The notes beneath the pieces were generated by a model. The model worked only from the letters and a program-made list of their open reading frames with translations, did no database searches and was not told the DNA's origin. This document shows, piece after piece, positions 43,047 through 54,636 of a stretch of DNA of 64,000 nt. Where the stretch lies: positions 50,360,176-50,424,175 of the forward strand of contig NC_088865.1 of the NCBI RefSeq assembly GCF_032884065.1. The letters are read 5' to 3'. The position numbers and the translations under genes were made by a program. The stretch comes from Artemia franciscana. Its lineage: Eukaryota > Arthropoda > Branchiopoda > Anostraca > Artemiidae. The stretch's first letter is position 1, and each line of letters opens with the position of its first letter.

Positions 43047-44190
43047 CGAGGTATTACACTCTGAAATTTTGTCTAATCTAGTGATGCCTGCCAATCCCTT
43101 TGTAGATTTAATTGTGCCTACTGTTGTCGTTAAATCTCTTTCGGTGTCTCAAACGTCTATTGGTGCTCCAAAAGTATCGATTCTAACAACAAAAAGTACT
43201 AACAATGAACAAGATGTAGAAGAAGGAAAAGTATCGAATATCGTTGAAAAAATTCCACCTGGAATTAGTGACAAAATAATCAGAGGCTGACATGTTTTTG
43301 TTTACACTCAACCTGACTTCAACTTGAATCAGTGACAAAGAAACCAGACGCCGACATGTTTTGTTGATGCTCAACTTGAGTGTTACAAAGAATTGAGTAT
43401 TACAAATTGTTCAATCGTAACGAAAACACAATTCGAAGAAGGAGCAGGTCTAAAGAATGAATTAGAAGAGCCAAGTCCTGTGCCTATCCAAGATACTACT
43501 CATGCATTGCCAGTAGCAGAAAATGAAGAAAAGGAAGGATTGATGTGACGAAGTATTACATTCTGAAATTTTGTTTAGTCTAGTGATGCCCGCCTATCCC
43601 GTTGCAGATTTAATTGTACCTACTCTTGTCATTGAATCTCTTCCGGTGTCTCAAACATCTAAAGGTGCTCCATAGGCATAGATTCTAACAACAAAAAGTA
43701 CTAACGCTGAACAAGATATAGAAGAAGGGAAAGTATCGAATATCTTTGAGAACGTTACACCTGAAATCAGTGACAAAATGATCAGAGGCCGACATTTTTT
43801 AGTTGTCGCTCAACCTGAGCTCAACTTGAATCAGCGACAAAGAAACCAGACGTCGACATGTTTTGTTAATGCTGAACTTGAGTGTTACGGAGAATTGAGC
43901 ATTACAAATTGTTCAATCGTAACGGAAAAACAATTCGAAGAAGAAACAGGTCTAAAGAATGAACTAGAAGAGCCAAGTTCTATGCCTATCCAAGATACTA
44001 CTCTTGCATTGCCAGTAGCAGAAAATGAAGAAAAGGAAGGATTAATGTGACGAAGTATTACACAGAAATTTTGTTTAATCTAGTGATGCACGCCAATCCC
44101 GTTGTAGATTTAATTGTGCCTACTGTTCTCGTTGAATCTCTTCCGGTGTCTCAAATATCTAATGGTGCTCCAAAGGATAACAAATCTGTG
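42927..44190 (+). repeat. 502-bp tandem repeat of the ORF-B 3' region
   Basis: CAATTCGAAGAAG recurs at 42927, 43429 and 43931, exactly 502 bp apart. Each unit carries the FEEE-GLKNELEEPS segment, the LALPVAEN segment, an ATGTGAC junction and the NLVMPANP segment. The second and third units contain stops and frameshifts (43069-43290, 43778-44050 and 44047-44250 are open pieces). The third unit breaks off near 44185. Confidence 0.9.
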
Positions 44191-44319
44191 ATCTTGCGCG
44201 TTGAAAATCCTCCCACACATAAATCGCCCATAGGTTTTCAATTCTGCTGAAAATTTCCGTGAGCATTTTCTCGGACATTAGCTATCCTTACACATAAAGT
44301 CACCGACGAGAAAGTAAGA

Positions 44320-44369
<50 letters not shown>

Positions 44370-44580
44370 AAGTGGAAGTAGCCACTACCCTGAAAAGTGA
44401 TAAGTTCATTGGAGGCGCTGAATTTCATCGTTTTACGATGACAAGGGATCTAATAGACATAAAAAAATCTATGTTTATTTGATCAGAATAAACGTCTATC
44501 ACTTTACAGCATTCGAAAAAAAAATTTCTTCGTAAACTTTTTTTCGGGTTTAAATATATCACAAATTAACTTATAAAAAA
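44191..44580. other. spacer with a 44-bp poly(A)
   Basis: A pure A run at 44323-44366 is preceded by AGTAAGACA and followed by unique-looking sequence. It may be the tail of a reverse-transcribed insertion, but no matching element or target duplication was found. Confidence 0.5.
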
Positions 44581-44962
44581 AAGCAACATTGCAGGGGGTC
44601 TATAGGCTCACATTTGGCGGACAGTCAATTGACAACACAAAAATAAACCACGTAGGCTAATAAAAATAATATTCCTTAATATTTATGTTTCTCAAAAAGG
44701 CTCTCAAAAACTAAAGTTAAGCTTTTTGAAATTGATAGGAATTTCTTTAATTACTCATATTCAACCCTTCTCTAAGACTTTCCTTATTAAACCTAATATT
44801 GCGTTCTCTCTTTTTACACCCCTAAGTGTTGTTTTAAAAACTAAATTAGCTTCCTCCAAAAGCAAATTAAACATCAAAAAGCAAAAGCAAATAAACAGCG
44901 CTACGACTTTGGATTTCTATTTCAATGAGCTCTTTCCCGATCTTCCAGTATCATTGGTTCAA
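44580..44962 (+). repeat. mosaic of repeat pieces
   Basis: In order it matches 660-770, then 7370-7440, then 9740-9840, then the reverse of part of 9060-9150. These pieces are scattered in the first 10 kb but consecutive here, so this may be closer to the ancestral order of one larger element. Confidence 0.55.
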
Positions 44963-45220
44963 TCAAACAGTTCGTGGTAACGAACTGTAGTAAGGAGCGA
45001 CCCGGCTCAATAGTAACCAAAAGTCTAAAAAATGGAATTTTGGTACCAATAGCTACTTCAAAAGAATCGCATTTTGATGCTGATTTTAAATATATAAGTT
45101 TCATTAAGTTTAGTTTTACCCATCAAAAGTTACGAGCCTGAGAAAATAGAAGTTTCAAGCTCCTATCTACAAAAATGTGGAATTTTATATTTTTTGCCAG
45201 GAGGCAGATCACGGATGCGT

Positions 45221-45262
<42 letters not shown>

Positions 45263-45900
45263 CAGGGGTGATCGTATCGACCCAGTTGTCCTAGAATGTT
45301 GTGAGAGGGCTCATTCTAACGAAAATGAAAAGTTCTAGTGCCCTTTTTAAGTGACCAAAAAAATTGGAGGGCACCTAGGCCCCCTCCCACACTAATTATT
45401 TTCCCAAAGTCAGTGGATCAAAATTCTGAGATAGCCATTTTATTCAGTGTAGTCAAAAAACCTTATAACTATGTCTTTGGGGACGACTTACTCCCTCACA
45501 GTCCCCGTGGGAGGGGTTACAAGTTCAAAACTTTGACCAGTGCTTACATATAGTAATAGTTATTGGGAAGTGTACAGACGTTTTCAGGAGGATTTTTTGG
45601 TTGAAGGCAGGGGTTGAGAAGAGGGGGATATGCTGGGGGAACCTTTCCATCGAGGAATTTGTCATTGGGGAAGAAAATGTCCATGAAGGGAGCGCAGGAT
45701 TTACTAGCATTACTTAAAAAAAAACAATGAAAAAGTTTTTTCAGCTGGAAGTAAGCAGCAGTATTAAAACTTAAAACGAACAGAAATTGTTACCCATGTG
45801 AGGGGCTCACCTCCTCCTAATACCTCGCTCTTTACGCTAAAGTATTTTTAGTAATTTCAACTATTTATTGTGCAGCTTTTGTGATTCGTGTTATTTGTAA
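44963..45900 (+). mobile_element. TCAAACAG-family repeat, 5' and middle parts
   Basis: It begins TCAAACAG after an A, with the 5' hairpin, a (T)n tract of about 40 bp (45222-45262) and the CCTAGAATGTTG segment, and ends near 45900 without a fold-back. A stretch of about 130 bp after the hairpin region is deleted relative to 30970. Confidence 0.75.
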
Positions 45901-45919
45901 ATAACACTAGAAAATCTTA

Positions 45920-46430
45920 CACCCCCTTAATCGAAATTCTCTTCCTCCATGACAAATTCCTCCGTGGAAGGATATCCCAACGTAACCCCCTCCCCTAAAA
46001 CCCTCCTCCCAACCAAAAAATCCCCCTGAAAACGTCTGTACACTTCTCAATAATAATTACTATATGTAAACACTGGTCAAAGTTTACAAATTGAAGCCCA
46101 TCCTAAGGACATAGTTATGAGTTTTTTCGACTATGCTGAATAAAATGGTTATCCCAGAACTTTGTTCCGGTGACTTTGGGGGAAAATGAGAGTGGGAGGA
46201 GGCCTAGGTGCCCTCCAATTTTTTGGTTACTTAAAAAGGGCACTAGAATTTTTTATTTCCGTTAGAATGAGCCCTCTCGTGTCATTTTAGGACCACTGGC
46301 TCGATATGGTCACCCCTTGAGGAAGAAAAAAAACAGAACAAATAAACACGGATCAGTAATCTGTCTTCTGGAATTGGAATAGATTGAAAAATAAAAATTT
46401 CACATTTTTGTAGATAGGAGCTTGAAATTT
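45920..46430 (-). mobile_element. TCAAACAG-family repeat, reverse, partial
   Basis: The reverse complement matches the middle of the family (the GAAAACGTCTGTACACTTC block and a TAGATAGGAGCTTGAAATTT end). With the neighbouring plus-strand copy it forms an inverted pair with almost no spacer. Confidence 0.7.
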
Positions 46431-47528
46431 CAGAATTTCAGAAATAATTTTCAAGCCAGTCAAAATAAAGGTTCTCAACCCATTTTTTGTGGTTGGTGTT
46501 CCCAACTCTTTTTTTTCTTTTTTTTTTTAACCTAGGTTCTCTTAACCAAAGAACGTACAGGTGTAAGTTTCAAGTTTTTCAGAAAATAAACTGTACTCTT
46601 TCTTATGGAAGATATTCTCCCAACGTATCCTATTTTATCTTATTCATGGGGTTTTCCTCCTGGCCCAAAGATTTGAGGGCATATGCTTCGAGCTGATTAG
46701 GAAAAAACTAATCCCTTTTTGGGCTTTGCTTTGAAGAGACCATGCCCTTAATATTAATTTTTTATTAGGTTCCTATTGGACTGGGTATTTTAGCCGCATG
46801 TTTAATATTAATAAGGAGCAATAAGGTTATTGGCCTATTTCTGAGTCCCCTAACACCCACTTCCCCTTCCGACAGAAATGTGAAATCACCTTCGCCCAGG
46901 CAACAATTTTCGTTAGTGTCAAGGCAATTGGGATTAAAGTTGATAGACCGTTTTCAAAAACAATATTTGGGGTGTCTGTACCCCAATTAAAAATAATATC
47001 TTTAAGGTAAATTCTAATATTTAAATCAAATTTTCTTTGCAATTTTTCTTTTTGCATTCATGTCTCCGTGGCCCAAGGACTTTAGGATATGTGTTTCAAG
47101 CTGGTCCAAAAAATTACATCAACATAATCACCCTTTTCCAATATAAAGGGCACAGGAAAGGGTTGGTTGCTCTCCAAACACTTTAAGCTCTTAAAAATGG
47201 TACTATAACTTTCAATTTCCTATCAAATGATTTACCTTCCGACTTATACGACGATTTGTTCCGTACAACACATAAGTACAACAAAATCAACAGAACAAAT
47301 AGATGAGAACAAAGGTACAAAGGTACATCACAAGTACAACAAAATCAACAAGGAAAAGGGTCAACAAAACAAACGGATGAGCCTGTGATATGGGGTGAGC
47401 TGTCAATAAGCTTGTGCCAATAACTTATCATGAAGCTCCTATAGTTTTGCAGTTATATCTGGAGCTTCAAATTTTCGTTTTATTCTCCGATTTCGACACG
47501 ATAGAGGTAGATAAAACAGGTATTTATA
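46431..47528. other. no gene recognised
   Basis: Bases 46690-46860 and 47050-47170 share phrases with each other (CCTGGCCCAAAGATTTGAGG and GTGGCCCAAGGACTTTAGGA), so an old repeat is present. No coding sense. Confidence 0.4.
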
Positions 47529-48510
47529 TCATTTATAGTAACATCTACGTAGTTTACTTAAGTCACTCTTTCTCAGCGGAATGAAGGTCCCAGAAAGATA
47601 AAGTACAGAGTGATCACAAAAAACTGAATACAAAGAAACCAGAGCCTTTCGATTATACTTAGACCGGTTTGACACAATCTTAAAGTAACCAAATCTGACT
47701 TTTATACAAGCTTCAGATATTGCAGGCTGGCAGAAGGACAAAATATTTTTACAAATTGTTAAACCAAGCCACCGAAAATTTTCAACAGAGGGAACTGATG
47801 TATTTTTTATTTGAAGAGGAGTATTTGGCAAGGTACCGTTAAAACAAATATACTCGCATTTTTCAAGTTTCAGATTTAGCCCAATATCAAGGAAATCCTT
47901 TTTAGCCCTTTGAACTGTGCGGGATAGGTAAGATGTGCATCTACTGATAAGGAGAATATCATCTGGGTAAGCAATATATGACACATCAGTAAACTCCATA
48001 AAAGTCGTCAGAGAGATCTTGTCAATTATTCCAGCAATACATATCTTTGAAATATAAGGTGACAACACTCCACCTTGACGTACACCACAATGGACTGCAA
48101 TATTTTCTTGCATGAGTTTTAAAATTTTTAAACGCAATTTTGAAGTTTTAAACGCATTTAGTTTTAAACGCAAATGCGTTTAAAACTTTAAGCCATTAGT
48201 TTTAAACGCAAGTGTTCGAGTACTATCGAACGCCTTAGAAATATCTAACGAGTAAAAATTAACTTTCTCATTTCGTTGAAAGGCTTGACGTAGAACATCC
48301 GTGAGTACAATGTGGGCGAGTGCACAACTTATTCCTTGCTTGAACCCAAACTTATTTTCTCCATAAATGCGCTCTCATTGATGATGATGAATTGGGCACT
48401 GTAGTAGAAGGTGATTGACTGTTTCCACTTGATCACAGCAGCTAAACTTTGGGTTTTCATTACAGAAGCGGGCTAAGTATAATTTGTTCCTACAGGTTCT
48501 GATCGCAGCC
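47529..48510 (-). pseudogene. non-LTR reverse transcriptase, decayed
   Basis: Minus strand. FGFKQGISCALAHIVL, then the motif A region YSLDISKAFDST, an insertion of GCGTTTAAAACT-type repeats with a stop, motif B GVRQGGVLSP, motif C with YPDD in place of YADD (the first catalytic Asp retained), and a long thumb region to the end LSKLRRCYYK. Upstream of the motif A region, at 48370-48510, is a zinc-knuckle-like tail (CRNKLYLARFC, then ETVNHLLLQCP) that normally lies at the C terminus of such proteins. Its position before the catalytic part suggests a junction between two element copies. Confidence 0.75.
48120..48215 (-). repeat. GCGTTTAAAACT short repeats inside the transcriptase
   Basis: Five or six variants of TTTTAAACGCA, in both tandem and palindromic order, between motifs A and B of the transcriptase. 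They break the frame. Confidence 0.7.
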
Positions 48511-48599
48511 TGAATAGTATTTTACCCTGTTGTCTTTATTACTGTAAAGTTCTTTTTCAAAAAACTGTTTTTGTTTCCTGGTAACATGAAAATGTAATA

Positions 48600-49080
48600 T
48601 GAAAAAGTTTTTCAACTGAAAGTAAGGAGCAGTATTAAAACTTAAAACGAACAGAAATTATTACGCACATGAGGGGTTCACCTCCTCTTAATACCTCGCT
48701 CTTTACGCTAAAGTATTTATAATAATTTCAACTATTTATTCTGTGGCCTTTGTGATTCAGGGATCATTCTTAAGAATTGAAACAAAATTTAAGCTTTAGT
48801 GTAAAGAGCGAGGTATTGACGAGGGGGTAAACCCCCTTATATACGTAATAAAAACATATGAATATAGAAGTTCGTCACGTAAGTTAATTTGTAATTTATG
48901 TATATTTTTTACTAATCAAAACGTTCGTAAAAAACTAAAAGTACTCGTTGTCTTTTTAAGTAACAAAAAAATTGGACGGCAACTAAGCCTCCTCCCCCGC
49001 TCTTTTTTTTCTCAAAATCGTCCAATCAAAACTATGAGAAAGACATTTAGCCCAAAAAAATTTTTTTGTAGAATAAAAAA
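48600..49080 (+). mobile_element. TCAAACAG-family repeat, middle-to-3' piece
   Basis: Matches 31870-32370 of the complete copy, from the AACTGAAAGTAAGGAGCAGT words to the CAAAACTATGAGAAAG block, and stops before the fold-back. Confidence 0.7.
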
Positions 49081-49084
49081 AATT

Positions 49085-50512
49085 ACTCTGGAAGTTTCAA
49101 GCTCTTATCTACAAAAATGTGAAATTTTGTATTTTTTAATCCATTCCAATTCCAGAAGACAGATCACTGATGCATGTTTATTTGTTTTGTTTTTTTCTTC
49201 CTCAAGGGGTGACCGTATCGACCCAGTGGTCCTAGAATGTCACGAGAGGTCTCATTCTAACGGAAATTACAAGTTCTAGTGCCCTTTTTAAGTAGCCAAA
49301 AAAACTGGAGGGCACCTAGGCCTTCTCCCACTCTCATTTTCCCCCAAAGTCACCGGAACAAAGTTCTGGGATAACCGTTTTATTAAGCATAGTCGAAAAA
49401 CCTCATAACTATGTCCTTGGGGATGATCTACTCCCCCATAGTCCCCGTGGGATGGGCTTCAATTTATAAACTTTGACTAGTGTTTACATATAGTAATGAT
49501 TATTGAGAAGTGTACAGACGTTTTCAGGGGGATTTTTTGTTGGGAGGAGGATTTGAGGGGAGGGGGATACGTTGGGAGATCTTTCCACGGAGGAATTTGT
49601 CATGGAAGAAGAGAATTTCGAATAAGGGGGCGTAGGATTTTCTAGTGTTATTTAAAAAAAACAATGAAAAAAAAATATGAAAAAGTTTTTCAACTGAAAG
49701 CAAGGAGCAGTATTAAAACTTAAAGTGAACAAAAATTATTAAGCACATGAGGGCTTCACCTCCTCTTAATACCTCACTCTTTACACTAAATCACTTTTAA
49801 TAATTTCAACTATTTATTCTGTGGCCTATGTGATTCAGGGATCATTCTTAAGAATTGAAACAAAATTTAAGCTTTAGTGTAAAGAGCGAGGTATTGACGA
49901 GGGGGCAAGCCCCCTTATATACGTAATAAAAGTAAATGAATATAGAAGTTCGTCACGTAAGTTAATTGGTAAGTTACGTGAATTTCTTACTAATAAAGAC
50001 GTTCGTAAAAAACTCAAAGTTCTAGTTGTCTTTTTAAGTAACCAATAAATTGGACGGCAACTAGGCCTCCTCCCCCGCTCTTTTTTTTCTCAAAATCGTC
50101 CAATCATAACTATGAGAAAGCCATTTAGCCAAAAAAAAAATAATAATGTGGAAAATTCGCTTTAATTATTCTTGTTCGGAGAACCAAAATCAAAACATGC
50201 ATTAATTCAAAAACGTTCAGAAATTAATGTAAAAAAAAAGTTTTTTTTTTTAATTTAAGGTAAGGAGCGACATTAAAACTTAAAACGAACAGAAATTATT
50301 TCGCATATGAAAGGCGCTGTTCCCTCCTCAACGGCCCACTCTCTATGCTAAAGTTTTTTACTATTTAAAAAGTATAGTTGAGAGAAAGTCAAACTTTAGC
50401 ATAAAGAACGGGGCGTTGAGGAGGGAACAGCTCCTATCATATACGGAGTAATTTCTGTTCGTTTTAAGTTTTAATGTCACTCCTTACTATAAGTTAAAAA
50501 AACTTGTTTTTT
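49085..50512 (+). mobile_element. TCAAACAG-family repeat, lacking the first 280 bp
   Basis: It starts at the AAGTTTCAAGCTC block and runs through the T-rich tract, middle region and terminal fold-back (arms 50226-50360 and 50390-50512). Bases 49690-50140 repeat the 48600-49080 sequence, so the two copies lie in tandem. Confidence 0.75.
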
Positions 50513-53500
50513 TTATATTAATATGTAGTCAGGGCCAAGAGAACTATATTGAAGGCAAGAAAGTTCGTAGAGTCAAAAACTAGGAGCTATATTTTTCTGC
50601 GTCTTTTTTGATATGTGTAAATCGCAAGTCTGGCCAAATATGAGGGGTTCTTGAAATATACTTTAGATTAGGTTTGCTTATATGAATGCTAATACGAATT
50701 CTCCATATTAGCAAAAATAACACAAATTCAAGCTGCTGGTAAATATGTAAATTTACTGACAATACGAAATTGAGCTTACTCCTAACTCCCGTCTTAAGTC
50801 TTAATTACTTATATCAAAGTAATGCAGCGAGTACTTGAGAAAAAAATTATATTTAAATAAAGAAAGCATAATTTAAAAACACATACTTGCTGTTAGATAT
50901 CAATGATAATCAGTCAAATGGCAAGGACCAGAAATTAAGCAGATTGTCCATTATTCGCAAATGTATTTTATATCAGAAAAAAATGGTTGGCATGCAAAGG
51001 GAGAAACAAACTGAAAAACTACAGAAACAAAATTCAATACCAGGCACTAAGAAACGAAAATCCTTTCAATACAAATATCGCTTCTGAAGAAAAGCATGAG
51101 AAACGGGATATCAACACAAAACAAATTATACGAAGATACAGAAATTCCTTCAATAAAAGCATCCCCAATGAAAAAAAAATAAACCTTGTCAAATTCTCTG
51201 ACTCACCTAAACGTTTTTGCACTACAAGCTGGTACGGGACATAAAACTTATGTGCCTCTGAGTAGAAAGATAAATCAAAAGACAACAGTGTGTTGCCAGC
51301 TTAGAAAAATAATGTATACACAATGCCTCATGAAATGCTTCAAGGATCAAGTTAAAACTTTCGGGGAGCGTTAGGGGGGGATATAGACTTTATTTAAGAC
51401 ACATAGCATTTAATAAATTATCATAAATTCAAATAAGGATCGAGTAGTGAGTGACAAACAATCTTCAAGATGGGCTCCTTTTCATATACGGAAATATTTC
51501 TGTCCGTTTTAAGTTTTAATGTTGCTTCTTACTTTTAGTAAAAAAAAACTTGTTTTTTGTAATTAATTTCTGAACGTTTTTCAACTAATAACAGTCTAAC
51601 TCTAGCGTAAAGAGCAAGGTATCAAGGAGGGGGGCACCTTTCATATATATGAAGGCGGCAACCCTGCCCAACGCGGAAATATCCTTGTGTGAAATTTCAT
51701 CCTACGTAAATTAAACCTTCCCCCCCGTCAAATACCCTCCAGACAGTTCCATCCTCGCTGTAAAAATTGAATATGCAAAAAGTATACGTATACTAAAGTA
51801 TACGTATACTATATACTAAACTATATTAAACTAAATACGTATACCATGTAATAAACTATACTAACGTCTAGGTAATAATTTCTGTCCATTTTAAGTTTTG
51901 ATGTTGTTCCTTAGTTTCAGTTGAAAAAAATTAAAAATAAATTTAATTTCTAATTGTTCTCAGATAATACCCGGAAATTTGGCTCTGCTCCGTGAAAAAT
52001 TCCTTCCACGATGGAAAAATTCCACCGTGAAAAGATTTTTTCACGTAAAAATACCCCCTCCCCTCCAGAGAAATTCCCCCGAGACAATTCCATCTAGCTG
52101 AAAATTCCACCCAGAAACTTTCTTGCGGACAATCTCAGGTGAAAAATATTTCTTGCGCACTTTCCTTTGAAAAAGAGTTTAATTTCAGATTTATTTTAAA
52201 ATCATGCCGGTAATCCCCTCACGTGAAAAGTTTCCCGACAAAAAAACCTGGAAAAGGGTATTTTCCGGCGAATTTTTTTTTTTGGGGGGGGGGCACGAAA
52301 AAACTTTTGAAACGCATCAAAAATGTGAAATTAATATCTACTCCCTTATAATTTCTGGGTATATTTTTGGTCTACGCTGTTATTATGAAAGTAAAGAATA
52401 AGATTAAATTCCAAAATGAGCAGAATTTATTCCTTACAGGAGAGGAAAGGGATTTCCCCCTCCCTATCCACACCTCCACCTCGAGGTCAGAGAGACTTCA
52501 GAGTGGGCTAATTAGATCAGAAATTGAGTGTTCTAGTCATTTTTCTTGAAGTCCAAAGGGATTGGAGACCAGCCAGCTACGTGGGGATCATATTTTTCGG
52601 GGAGGGGGGTATTTTCCATGTTTTTCCGGGGGATATTTTCCATGGGGAGCTGTTTTCCGCCAGGTGTTTTAGAGGGGCTATTCTCCGGGGGGGGGTAAAA
52701 GCCGGAAAGGGCAAGGAGAGTTAAAAAAGGACCGCTAATATCTTGAGATACGTCAAACGAGGCATGCTCAATGCGGATAAAAACCAGAACAGAGCATAAA
52801 CGTCTAAAAATAAGAAAAAAGGAATTGCAACTAATCAAGTGAAGAAGAAAAGGGTGAAGATGACGTCAGAATCGTGCGTCAATAAAACTAAAAGTAATTA
52901 AAATCTATACTGCATTAGGCTGGACTCTGTATACCTCGATGGGGTTGGAGTAGCTTAAATACATTTGGTTTGCTTTGTTGTGCGGGAGGGGGGTAAATTT
53001 TTTTCTGATTTTCTCTTTTTAATATTGTCTCTAGTTTTCTTATCTCTTCTTGCACTGTTTTTGTTGTTCCATTCTTCCAGTTTCGAATTTCTTTCGTTTT
53101 TATTCTTTTGTTGTACTAATATGAATGTATAAATAAATCTTAAGACGAGTTCAGCTAAAATTTAATATGCAAATAAAGCTTAAAACGAACAAAAATATTT
53201 CACTATTGTAGCATTAATGAAGCCCAAAACGAACAGAAACTAAATAAACAATCATAGCAAATAAAGATACAACATGTACTAACATAAATGAATAAATAAA
53301 CCTTAAAATGAATAAAGCATTAATTAAATATACGAATTAAGATTGAAACGAACAAAAATCTATTCAAAAAAGAGGGTACTGCCTCCTTCCCTAACTGTAA
53401 AAGTCTAAAACCTACTGCGTCATTGGCGCTTTACTGAGAATGGCACTTTATTACAAACAATTTCTTACGTATTTATTACAACTTTAAAAATAAAAATGAA

Positions 53501-54636
53501 ATTAAAATCAAATCAAATTTTTTACTGATTGGGTTGTCAGCAGTTGACATCATTATATATCAAGTATTTAGTTTAACCTTATCTCTTCCCAAGACCGTTA
53601 TCGACAAATTTAGTTTCACTTCAAACAAGAATGTAGCTACTGCTTCCTTTCTTAACCTTAAAAATCTAAAGCCTACTGTTTCATTGGTGCTGCTTCACTG
53701 AAAGCGAATTATGTTACAAATATTCTCTTTTCCAGTTATTTTAGCATTGAACTGAAAATACATATTAAACCATTCAAATTCTACTTATTCAATTTTATTT
53801 ATTATGAAAAGAATTTTACTTTTTTAATTTCATTTATTCAATTAGAGTGAAAATTTGTAATTCCTTACAGTGTATTAAACGCTAGATGCATATTAAATGC
53901 GTTCAGTACCTTGTGGCAATTAAATATTTTTCCTTGTACTATAAAAATATTAGATTCAGATACCTATTGGTAAGGAAATTTTGGCCCACAACCCCACTGC
54001 GCGTGTGGGTGTTCCTAGCAGACAACAAGCTGAACGTAATCGATGTCCAGGGGTAGATAAAAATAACAGTGCTTAGAAACTGAGACAGGTTCCACATTTC
54101 CAATCGGTTGTTGGATAAAGGTATTTGTTCAGCCTTCTCACCAGCAAGTCTCATTGGACTTGCTACACAAAAAAATTGGACCCAAGCTACTACAAGCTAT
54201 TCTGGTCACATTGCCTCGGGCATAGGTCATAGTTAGAAATTAATTACTTTAGAAAAAAAGACCAAGAGGGCCGACGTGACAACACCGTTAAAATGCTTCA
54301 AAAGCGAGCTATGCAGCTTAGAGGCTTAAGAAATTACTTCTTATTCAATACATTCAAGCATAACAAAGAATTCGGAAAAATTAATTATTATTAAATTTTA
54401 ACGTTTCGCGCAAACACAAGTGCCAGTGAAAACGCCCCAAAAATAAAACAGCACAAAAGAAAGTCAAATAAAGTATTTTCCTGCAAACTCATAAAAGGCC
54501 ATTAATCAGATTTCAAGTTACAAATAAGCTCTTTAGCTTCTTAAAACTCTAGATTTGAGACTAATTTTTATTCTTTGAAGGTCTATTTAAAAAATATACA
54601 TTTAGATCTATTTCAAATATACCTATAATGTATGAC
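50513..54636. other. no gene recognised; low-complexity repeats
   Basis: Bases 51475-51660 are half of a family fold-back with following sequence. Bases 52000-52120 and 52200-52720 belong to the diffuse GGAAAATTCCCC-type repeat, with G runs (52284-52292, 52686-52694). Bases 51785-51870 repeat ATACGTATACTA. The open frame 50987-51244 is lysine- and asparagine-rich without known motifs. Bases 53960-54170 are moderately GC-richer but unassigned. Confidence 0.4.

Larger units (their letters stand above)
37040..43080. repeat. large inverted repeat, arms 1.7-2.4 kb, loop 1.9 kb
   Basis: The left arm 37040-38715 and right arm 40610-43080 are inverted copies: a GCTTTAACGT-type terminal repeat, a short block with the word CAAACCTGCATTAG, a fold-back, the kinase C-terminal half, then ORF-B. 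The left arm lacks about 790 bp (equivalent of 41687-42474), namely the kinase end, minisatellite and promoter. The loop 38716-40609 holds two aldehyde dehydrogenase exons and a reverse-oriented TCAAACAG copy. Confidence 0.85.

Noticed and set aside
44323-44366. Poly(A) as the tail of an ORF-B retrocopy
   Set aside because: The ORF-B homology ends about 140 bp before it, tandem units and a promoter are present, and no target duplication is seen.
52204-52838. Several open frames of 60-100 codons
   Set aside because: They fall in G- and C-run low-complexity repeats and overlap on both strands.
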